From the NCBI GenBank assembly GCA_031276055.1, contig JAISNW010000015.1, forward strand, positions 1 to 13,574: 13,574 nt of DNA, given 5' to 3'. Source of the DNA: Deferribacteraceae bacterium. GTDB taxonomy: Bacteria > Chrysiogenota > Deferribacteres > Deferribacterales > JAISNW01. Each line of letters starts with the position of its first letter. Within the stretch, counting starts at the first letter, position 1. Under the pieces are notes generated by a model. That model had not been told where the DNA came from. It worked only from the letters and a program-made list of their open reading frames with translations, and did no database searches. Of this stretch, positions 4,756 through 12,127 are shown one piece after another. The position numbers and the translations under genes were made by a program.

Positions 4756-7494
4756 TTATACCTTCTTAGATTGAAACAGCTTAAACTGTTTGAATAGATA
4801 TATAATTAGGATCACGATTGTAAGAAAAGAGATAATTAAGGCGATATATACGGGTGCAGGCTGGTAATATATTTTAATTGAACTAATCCCAGCGGGCGCT
4901 TCAATCCCCATAATAGCGCCGTTTACTAGATAAATAGGTGTCTTTTTGCCATTGACCTTTGCCTTCCAACCGTTAAAATAATTTTGTGAAAAATTGATAA
5001 ATGTAGGCGCATCTGAGGTTACAGTTGCAGATATGCTGTTAGTCTTAAAGTTAATATCTCTGATTTCAGTATGAACACTTGTTAAATCAATGTTCTTAAA
5101 ATTTTGAATATAACTGTTATAAAAGTTATAATTTTCTATATTTGCATATATATCAGCTTCATCTTCTATTGAGAACACATTATCAGGTTTATGCAAGATA
5201 TTTCTTGCATTATCGTTGATATAGAGGTGGTAGTCTTTGGGAAGAAGAGATTCGCTAATCGCTAAATTATCAATAAGCATTGTAAAATCAATTTTTTTGA
5301 CAAAAGCAGGCAAAGAGGCTGTTTCAAATTCTAGCTTTCTAATATTCATTGGAGCATTAGTTTTTGATACAACCCTAAAATATATAGGTTCATCTTTTGC
5401 ACGCGATAAGTCCCCGCTATAGAGGTAGACTTTGTAATTTAACTTGTTAGGCAGTAAGTTCACTCGAAAGTTGCCGCCATCCATTTTAGAGTTATAAAGA
5501 TCAAAATATATATAGTTATCTGTGTTGTTAGCTATATTAACATTCTCAAATTCCACCTCTATCTCGTAAAGCCCATTAGACTCAACTGTAATAATATCGG
5601 AAAAAGCAAGAATTTCACGTTCAGCAACAATTGGAATATCTATGTTCTGCCAAGAAAGAGTTATCGTATCAAGATTTTTAATTGGGCTATCAAAGGCATG
5701 TATATGCTTCACACCTAGCATAGCAAGTATATCATCTCTGTAGATTAAAGCATAGTTTGGGAAAATTTTCAACATCTCTGTCCAATTCAACCTAGTATTG
5801 TTGGGAGTAAAGTTTAGCAGCTTATATAATCTTGGATTTGAATAAGATGAATACGCGTTTAATGAAAAAATATGATTTGGAACATACCTTTCGGCGGAAA
5901 AAAGAAAGTTTTTATCATATACAATATTGTCATCACCGAAAAGCAAGAGTTTATTATTATCGAATCTGTTTGCTAGCATTTCAAGTTGTTCATATAGCAA
6001 GTTTTTTTCAGCTATTGAACTGCGCTTAAGCATCTTTGCATATGGGTGAGTCTGATAGATTGTAAAGATTAGGGTTATCAGACAGAGAGATGGATAGAAA
6101 AAATATTTAAGTTTTTTATGAAAGAAGAGAAGGAGAAAGAGGGCTATTGCAGTAAATAAAATTTTGCTTCCTCCTTTTGAAAGTGCAAAGTTTGGATATT
6201 TCAGTTGAAATGCGGAAAAAAATAATAAACAGCAAAAGATTATGATAGTAAATTTTGATGTAAATGCAGATAATTTAACTGTATGCTCGTTCTCCTTAAC
6301 TTTTGATAGACCTATCGCTGAAATAACCAGCAAAAAGAAGATAAAAACAAAGAGAAAACGTGCAGGGCATCTAAAACTATTCATAATTGGAATATGATAT
6401 AATATCTCCCTTAAAAATGGCAAATGAGCTATCATGGAATTTATTAGTGCAAAAAGGGCTATAATAAATGATATTTGTACAAATTTATCTCTCTTCAGAT
6501 AGAAAGTTGCATAAATGATAAAGATTAATGGGATAGTCCCTAAAAAGATATCGTAGTCATTTTGGGAGCTAGCACCAGCTCCGCCAAATGTGCCGCTCCC
6601 GAAAAAATCAGGGAAAAAGAGGATAATCAATTTTGGAAAATGTATAGAAAATACTTTTAACATCCCCCTATCGATGGCAGAACTAATATGGTCGGCATAT
6701 TCAAAATAAACCTGTAAAAGCGGCGCTAAATAAAAGGCTATAAGCCCTAAAAAGAGAATAAACCAGAGGGCAACATCTTTTATGAGCTTTTTATAGCCTA
6801 TATTGCCATAGAGTGCTCTTAGTAAAAAATAGAGAGTTGCCGCTATATCGGAATATAGCACCCTCTGAACATGGGAATCGGCATAAACCTGCGCCGCCAT
6901 TGCAAAACCAGAGATCAAAAGCCATCTCAATGAGGCAGTATTAAAATACTTTTCAATAAAATATAAAACCACGGGCATATATAAGTAAGTTAAAGCAGCC
7001 ACTATATGCTCTGTTCTTAGCCCCAGATGAACCGAAAAGATATATATAATGGAGATTGTAGCTGAGCTAAGCTTGTTACAGCCAATCTCTTTTAGGTATA
7101 GGTAAAAGAAGAAAGAAGCTACTGATAGATGAAGTATAAAATAAGACCAAAAGAATAAATTAGTCGGCAATAAAAGTAATAGCAATAACCCTATAGGGTT
7201 ATACACTGGATAAAAGTCAGTGAACGGTTTCCCACCGCCTGTATATTTATTCCATAGAGGCCACTCTCCCTGCAAAATTGCCTCTTTCTGAAATATTTTT
7301 GCATTTAAGTATTGAAAGCCATCACCTGCAATTGAATAAGGAAGAAATCCTTCTATAATTAGTTTGGCATTAAATATAACAGGCAACATTAGCAACAAAA
7401 GAAGGAGAAAATAGTTAAAATATTTAGAACGATAAGCTAAATACAACGAGTCTTGCAGCTTGCTTAAAGATTCTTTTGGGGGGTGCAATCCCAT
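4756..7494 (-). CDS. YfhO-family GT-C-like membrane protein
   Basis: A 912-residue polytopic protein, close to the length of the YfhO family (predicted GT-C membrane glycosyltransferases). The first helix is at about 26-47. The first loop carries GDGFQYLNA with Asp58 and GEWPLWNKYTGGGKPF (76-91), the usual YfhO signature. Many hydrophobic segments follow to about residue 480, then a long soluble extracytoplasmic region. The C-terminal part has FSQNYFNGWKAKVNGKKTPI, the typical YfhO end motif, before a last helix at about 882-901 and a basic tail. It probably transfers a sugar from a polyprenyl-phosphate carrier, perhaps that made by the coupled GT2 downstream. The ATG at 7494 has only a distant GAGG. 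A 101-nt gap separates it from the upstream gene, with a weak extended -10 (TGTTATAGA, 7548-7540), so a new transcript may begin here. Confidence 0.85.
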   Translation of the reverse strand: MGLHPPKESLSKLQDSLYLAYRSKYFNYFLLLLLLMLPVIFNAKLIIEGFLPYSIAGDGFQYLNAKIFQKEAILQGEWPLWNKYTGGGKPFTDFYPVYNPIGLLLLLLLPTNLFFWSYFILHLSVASFFFYLYLKEIGCNKLSSATISIIYIFSVHLGLRTEHIVAALTYLYMPVVLYFIEKYFNTASLRWLLISGFAMAAQVYADSHVQRVLYSDIAATLYFLLRALYGNIGYKKLIKDVALWFILFLGLIAFYLAPLLQVYFEYADHISSAIDRGMLKVFSIHFPKLIILFFPDFFGSGTFGGAGASSQNDYDIFLGTIPLIFIIYATFYLKRDKFVQISFIIALFALINSMIAHLPFLREILYHIPIMNSFRCPARFLFVFIFFLLVISAIGLSKVKENEHTVKLSAFTSKFTIIIFCCLLFFSAFQLKYPNFALSKGGSKILFTAIALFLLLFFHKKLKYFFYPSLCLITLIFTIYQTHPYAKMLKRSSIAEKNLLYEQLEMLANRFDNNKLLLFGDDNIVYDKNFLFSAERYVPNHIFSLNAYSSYSNPRLYKLLNFTPNNTRLNWTEMLKIFPNYALIYRDDILAMLGVKHIHAFDSPIKNLDTITLSWQNIDIPIVAEREILAFSDIITVESNGLYEIEVEFENVNIANNTDNYIYFDLYNSKMDGGNFRVNLLPNKLNYKVYLYSGDLSRAKDEPIYFRVVSKTNAPMNIRKLEFETASLPAFVKKIDFTMLIDNLAISESLLPKDYHLYINDNARNILHKPDNVFSIEDEADIYANIENYNFYNSYIQNFKNIDLTSVHTEIRDINFKTNSISATVTSDAPTFINFSQNYFNGWKAKVNGKKTPIYLVNGAIMGIEAPAGISSIKIYYQPAPVYIALIISFLTIVILIIYLFKQFKLFQSKKV

Positions 7495-7595
7495 CTATAT
7501 TTCAACCTCACTTTCAACTTCTAATATCAGAGCGTAATTTCTATAACAGGATTCACAATAAAAAACCGCTCGACTACACTGTAACTCGTTTAATA

Positions 7596-10500
7596 TCAAT
7601 TATCAATAATGATTTTCAATAAATTTTCTGTGCTCTCTTTCCAAGTTAGATATTGCATCTTATCAGAGTTAGGGTGTTTCCCATCTTTATAGAGCTCTAG
7701 CCACTTAATAAGAGCATCCGCCAAATTTTCAGGGAGCACACCTGAAAAATAGTAGGCGTTCTCTCCCGCAACTTCACGAAAGATTGGGATATCCCGCGCT
7801 ATTATAGGAAGTTTGTGTTGTGCAGCCTCAATTAACGGCAGTCCGAACCCTTCGGCTTTGCTCGCTGCTATCAGGGCGGCGCTCACATTATAAACCTCCT
7901 CAAGATATACATCGCTTATCCCTTTCAGCCAGAATAACCTATGGCCTAACTCCCTGTGGTTGTCAATCTCTTGAGCAAGATTATCTACTAGCCACCCTTT
8001 CTTCCCAACTATAACTAAATTTAGATCTAACCCCTGTTTCCAAAGCTCTTCGAATGCCGCAATGACCTGCCTATGCCCTTTGCGGGGTTCAAGGGTGCCC
8101 ACCATTAAAAAAGAGGGTTTCAAGCTTAATTTTTTGATTGTATTTTGCTCATCTTTAGAAAGAGGGGTGGTTTCAAGCGATCTATCCTCCCCAACCCCAG
8201 AATATGAGTGTTTTATGACAAGAGACTTTATGCGATTAGGGGCGAAATCTTGAAGCCACTCTATAAGATCGCTTGCTGTTGTTTTAGATATACAGACAGC
8301 TATGTCGCTATCCGCAACTAGATGAAGCCATATCTTAAAGTATTCCACAAGATAGTTTTCAAAGTATCGGGCAAAATTAAAGGCGATAAGATCATAGATG
8401 ATAAAGCAGAGTTTTACTCCAAATTTATTGCGTATTTCCCGCAATTTAGCAGAATATCGCTCAATTGAACCTAACCTCATATCAAGCCCTAAAAAAATAT
8501 CTCCAGGCATCGGTTGAACAGGGAGATCGTATCCGTTTTCTAAAGAGGTTCCGTTAATAAAATGTTTTGTAAAACGTTTGGCATAAAAAAAATCATTATC
8601 CTCCGCAGAAAAATATATTGGCATCACATCATAATCATCGGGCGGGTTGATAAGGAGATTATATAAGATATTTCTTGTAACTCTCTGAATGCCTGTCTTT
8701 GCATCGAATCTCATCGTTGTTGAAATATCGATTAAAAGTTGTTTTTTACGTTTAGAAGGCAAAAAAGTTGCTGCAACACAATCTGCTATAGCAACTTTTA
8801 AGGGATGACTAATATTTCCTGAAGATGCATCTGCAATAGAGTAGAGGAGTTTCGAAATAATATCCTCACTGTTATTAAATTTCGGGGCAGTCTCTGTTAT
8901 CCTGCCATTATTGACAAATTCCATCACCTTTCTAAAAATGAAATCAACGGTTATATCAGTTAGGCAAAAAAAAGCTCTTTCACATTTAGGTGTATCATGG
9001 CAAGGGGAACATTCAAGATTGCAATGTTGGACAATAAAAGTATTTCTGTTAAAGGCAGGCGCCCACTCGCTAGCTTTTTCATGGCCGGAATATATTGCCA
9101 AAACAGGTAATCCCAGGTAGGATGCAAGGTGGGCGCCGCCCGAATTGTTTGCAATACATAGGCAGTTTTCCGATAGAGAGTGCGTTAGATCATTAAATCC
9201 CATACCTATATTTAATAATACCTTTCCGCCCGCAAGAGAGGTAAATTCAGCCGCCTCTTCAGTATCAGCAAAATAGAGGTTGATTTTTACAATAGCTATT
9301 TCATCCATTAAAGAGATTATCAGTTCTCTATAATAAGGCCATTCTCTAGGAGGATAACCTGCTTTAGGGAAAATAGCGATGAATCCCCCCTTCTGTTCTC
9401 TCATGTTAGATAATGAAGGGAAAAAAAGGCAGTCGTTTGGTTCACTTGGGATAGCATCAATTAAGCTAAGCATCTGATAGGAAACAGAGGTGTTATTTAT
9501 ACCAGTTGCAATATATTTTACATCCCATTCAGACGGCAGCTTGATATCTAAACATTCATCTACAGATGGTTCGAATGCTTCATAACCTATTTTAAGCTGC
9601 GCTCTTATACTCTTTAGGATAAACCTTGTATCTTCATATCTTCGCAAGTCAATTGCTATGTCATAGATATCTAATTTAGAAAGGAGCTCTGCGCAATCTT
9701 TATTACAAACAGTTCTACCTTCCACCCTCTTATAGAAATCAAAAGTAAAAATCTTATTAAATAGCTTTGTGCTTTTTGCTAGATCAAGATTCCAACTTCC
9801 CACCACAATATCGATCATTGAATATGGATAGCGGGCTTTGAGTTTTGTTATAGCAGGGAGGGCGAGGAGAAAATCCCCCATATGATCTAATTTTAGAATG
9901 AGTATCTTTTTATATTGAGGGTTAAATATTCCCACATTTTGCACTATTACCTTTTCTTGAGCTTCTGTTTGGGGTTTTAACTCTTCTATCGCCTTTATCG
10001 CCTTTTGAGCGCTCTTATCCCATGAGAACTGCTTATCGTCAGTTAGCGCCTGAACTCTACTTTCCTCTATCTGAAACAGCTCGACAACTTCATTCCTTAG
10101 GGATTCTGAAATAGATAGTATAAGAGAGCTTCTTTTAATATATTCCATCTTTTCATGGCAATACTTTTTATATCCTATCTTACAGACGGTAGGAAGAAAT
10201 GGGGTTATATCATGCAAAATAAGAGCCGCAGGGAGTGTTTTATCAAAAACACCTATACTGGTAACAGCATTATCTCCCCATCCTTCAAAGAGGCTTGGGA
10301 TAAGAACAGCATCGGCAGATAGGGATGCAATAAATGCCTCCCTTATCTTTTCAGCTATCTTTCTTGCCTCAATATTGGCGGGATCAGAGGCGTGGGTTGG
10401 TATAGGCGCATACCATACTCGTATATTTTCTTCTGGAATAAGGTTGTTAAAATACTCTCTAATTTCACGGATAGTTCTGTCAAACGCTCCATTTAAGGCA

Positions 10501-10622
10501 AGAAAAATTTCATGGCAACCCCTATTTCTTATTATCGCCTTCGTCAACTCCCTTGTTAGCGTTCCTATATCATGAAAACGGTTAGCGGTCTGCACCCCTT
10601 GCATATCTATAACAATTCTCAT
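7596..10622 (-). CDS. Three-module glycosyltransferase: half GT4, GT9 and GT4
   Basis: A 1008-residue cytosolic fusion. Module 1 (about 1-215) starts MRIVIDMQGVQT and resembles the N-terminal half of GT4 enzymes found at the head of large multi-glycosyltransferase proteins. Its donor-binding half is absent. Module 2 (about 237-575) is GT9/heptosyltransferase-like: KILILKLDHMGDFLLALP (239-256), IFPKAGYPPREWP (417-429), NNSGGAHLASYLGLPVLAI (492-510) and a cysteine cluster (C534, C538, C541, C547, C553) typical of the family. Module 3 (about 626-1008) is a full GT4: KTGIQRVTRN (642-651), VGTLEPRKGH (841-850), and the EX7E motif with Glu924 and Glu932 in AEGFGLPLIEA. The ATG at 10622 overlaps the preceding TAA by one base, with AAGGAT upstream. 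It probably adds two or more sugars in sequence; acceptors are unknown. Confidence 0.9.
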   Translation of the reverse strand: MRIVIDMQGVQTANRFHDIGTLTRELTKAIIRNRGCHEIFLALNGAFDRTIREIREYFNNLIPEENIRVWYAPIPTHASDPANIEARKIAEKIREAFIASLSADAVLIPSLFEGWGDNAVTSIGVFDKTLPAALILHDITPFLPTVCKIGYKKYCHEKMEYIKRSSLILSISESLRNEVVELFQIEESRVQALTDDKQFSWDKSAQKAIKAIEELKPQTEAQEKVIVQNVGIFNPQYKKILILKLDHMGDFLLALPAITKLKARYPYSMIDIVVGSWNLDLAKSTKLFNKIFTFDFYKRVEGRTVCNKDCAELLSKLDIYDIAIDLRRYEDTRFILKSIRAQLKIGYEAFEPSVDECLDIKLPSEWDVKYIATGINNTSVSYQMLSLIDAIPSEPNDCLFFPSLSNMREQKGGFIAIFPKAGYPPREWPYYRELIISLMDEIAIVKINLYFADTEEAAEFTSLAGGKVLLNIGMGFNDLTHSLSENCLCIANNSGGAHLASYLGLPVLAIYSGHEKASEWAPAFNRNTFIVQHCNLECSPCHDTPKCERAFFCLTDITVDFIFRKVMEFVNNGRITETAPKFNNSEDIISKLLYSIADASSGNISHPLKVAIADCVAATFLPSKRKKQLLIDISTTMRFDAKTGIQRVTRNILYNLLINPPDDYDVMPIYFSAEDNDFFYAKRFTKHFINGTSLENGYDLPVQPMPGDIFLGLDMRLGSIERYSAKLREIRNKFGVKLCFIIYDLIAFNFARYFENYLVEYFKIWLHLVADSDIAVCISKTTASDLIEWLQDFAPNRIKSLVIKHSYSGVGEDRSLETTPLSKDEQNTIKKLSLKPSFLMVGTLEPRKGHRQVIAAFEELWKQGLDLNLVIVGKKGWLVDNLAQEIDNHRELGHRLFWLKGISDVYLEEVYNVSAALIAASKAEGFGLPLIEAAQHKLPIIARDIPIFREVAGENAYYFSGVLPENLADALIKWLELYKDGKHPNSDKMQYLTWKESTENLLKIIIDN

Positions 10623-11101
10623 TAGCGCTTATCCTTTACATGGCTTAACACTGCATTCAATTCATCATATATATGTTTCACTCTAGCGCTGTCTATATGC
10701 GGGAGGTGGTTTCTTGGCATTGCCTGACAATCTTTTGGCATCGCCTGATATTCTTGCAAACCGCGTAAACGTTTTTTCACTCTTTCAGGAAAAAATATCA
10801 GGACAATTTTTGCAGCCTTAAAGAGTATTGGGTGTTTTTTAATGAAAAATTTCATCCACACTAGCTTAGGTTTTAAGAAAAATTTTATGGCAGCTTTTAA
10901 TCTTCTTTTTTTGATGCGAAGAGCAAAATCTCTATTCTGATATAGCTTTTCAAATTCAACTGAGAGCAAGAGATCTCCCCTTAAATCTTCAAGAGTCGCC
11001 TTTTCTGCTCGGATTTTAATTATCTCCTCACTTTCAGGCAGCCTTCCCAAGATAAATTTATAAGCATTTATAATATCAGAGGGATTAATTTTTGTTTGCA
11101 C
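10622..11101 (-). CDS. Small protein with DUF4214-like N-terminus and basic amphipathic segment
   Basis: A 159-residue protein that I cannot assign to an enzyme. Residues 8-55 (INAYKFILGRLPE, then DLRGDLLLSVEFEKLY) look like the DUF4214 repeat, which is common in surface-polysaccharide and S-layer-associated proteins. Residues 66-113 are rich in Lys, Arg and large hydrophobics (KFFIKKHPILFKAAK) and may bind the membrane surface. The same segment begins the upstream methyltransferase. A tandem 7-residue repeat (YQAMPKD, CQAMPRN) follows at about 117-130. The GTG at 11101 directly follows the TAG of the methyltransferase gene and has AGGGGA in the end of that gene as Shine-Dalgarno. It overlaps the next gene by one base. 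A scaffold or membrane-recruiting partner for the neighbouring transferases is a guess. Confidence 0.7.
   Translation of the reverse strand: MQTKINPSDIINAYKFILGRLPESEEIIKIRAEKATLEDLRGDLLLSVEFEKLYQNRDFALRIKKRRLKAAIKFFLKPKLVWMKFFIKKHPILFKAAKIVLIFFPERVKKRLRGLQEYQAMPKDCQAMPRNHLPHIDSARVKHIYDELNAVLSHVKDKR
10709..10750 (-). repeat. Two 21-bp in-frame tandem repeats
   Basis: Bases 10709-10729 and 10730-10750 are adjacent copies of the same 21-bp sequence with a few differences. Both contain CAGGC(A/G)ATGCCAA on the coding strand and encode YQAMPKD and CQAMPRN. The length, a multiple of three, keeps the frame. It looks like a fairly recent local duplication. Confidence 0.75.
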
Positions 11102-12127
11102 CTACGTCCCCTTCAACCTAGCAACAATCATCAACTCCGCCCTATCTTCATCGTCCAAGCTTATAAGGGAGCTGATCTTATTGCATAGATTTCTATACTC
11201 TCCATCTATTTTAACGCTCTCACCCCTCAAAAGTTCATCTCCAATATGAACTGACCATTGAGAACCAAAATAGGTTGTTTGCTCTTTCATTAGAACATCT
11301 GCTGCATAATTGGCATCCCAGCGGTCATTAAAGATAACCTTTTCTACCTCAAAGCCTAGGTCAATAAGGAGTATTGATAAACTTTTTTTGGTAAAGTGCA
11401 GAATATGGGTTATCGGCGGCTGCGACCAAACCCAACTGTAAAAATCTCTTCTATAGCCTATTCCTGCGGCGTTAGGAACAGCGATAATCAATCTGCCGTT
11501 CTCCTCTAAAAAGCTCTTTAGCTCTCTTAGAAAGCCCGCAGGATTATTGGAGTGTTCAAGCGCATGAAAAGAGCATATGGTGCTATACTTTCCACAAAGC
11601 GGCTTATTGAGAGTATATGGGTCATAAAGATCTGCCCTATACCCGCTTGCTCTGCACTTCTCGGCAAAATACCCGATTCCGCCGCCATAATCTAATATTG
11701 GGGATGCAAGAAATTCTTTTAACTCCTCTACCCTCTCCCCTGCATCTATTAACTTAAATTCTGTATAGTCTTTATACCATTGATAGTTAAAATCTTCAGT
11801 ATATACCAAATTTAAGAGTTCATCAGTGGGCAGCGGCAATGTAAAAGATACGCCGCAATTCTGACAGTGGGCTATTGTATACACCACTCCCCTATACTCT
11901 TGAGTTCTTGTGGAAGCAAGCAGGCGTTCAGAGCCGCAAATTATGCAGTTAGCAGAAATATTATTTTGCCCTTTTTGATCTGGAATATTTATTTTTCTTA
12001 TCTTTTCTGCCATCTTTTTTGGGAAAAATTTCAGCAGAAATTTTGCCAACTTAAACAATATCGGGTGTTTCTTTACAAAAAACTTTATCTGCACCAATTT
12101 TGCTTTTAAGAGGTTAAACTTCCTCAC
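11102..12127 (-). CDS. SAM-dependent methyltransferase with N-terminal Cys4 knuckle
   Basis: A 341-residue class I methyltransferase. Residues 1-45 are a basic amphipathic segment (KFFVKKHPILFKLAK). Residues 61-91 hold CIICG and CQNCG, four cysteines that probably bind zinc, as in many sugar-modifying methyltransferases. SAM motif I is ILDYGGGIGYFAEK (144-157), with the acidic strand end DLYDPY (166-171), FHALEH (187-192) and GRLIIAVPN (211-219). These place it in the Methyltransf_23-like group. It probably methylates a sugar of the growing chain or its terminal residue, which in ABC-dependent systems can cap the chain; the capping role here is inference. It starts with GTG at 12127, overlapping the upstream stop by four bases (GTGA), with GAGG six to ten bases upstream, so it is translationally coupled. 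Confidence 0.9.
   Translation of the reverse strand: MRKFNLLKAKLVQIKFFVKKHPILFKLAKFLLKFFPKKMAEKIRKINIPDQKGQNNISANCIICGSERLLASTRTQEYRGVVYTIAHCQNCGVSFTLPLPTDELLNLVYTEDFNYQWYKDYTEFKLIDAGERVEELKEFLASPILDYGGGIGYFAEKCRASGYRADLYDPYTLNKPLCGKYSTICSFHALEHSNNPAGFLRELKSFLEENGRLIIAVPNAAGIGYRRDFYSWVWSQPPITHILHFTKKSLSILLIDLGFEVEKVIFNDRWDANYAADVLMKEQTTYFGSQWSVHIGDELLRGESVKIDGEYRNLCNKISSLISLDDEDRAELMIVARLKGT

Noticed and set aside
11867..12109. Plus-strand open frame of 80 codons
   Set aside because: It is fully antisense to the N-terminal part of the methyltransferase and shows no domain pattern.
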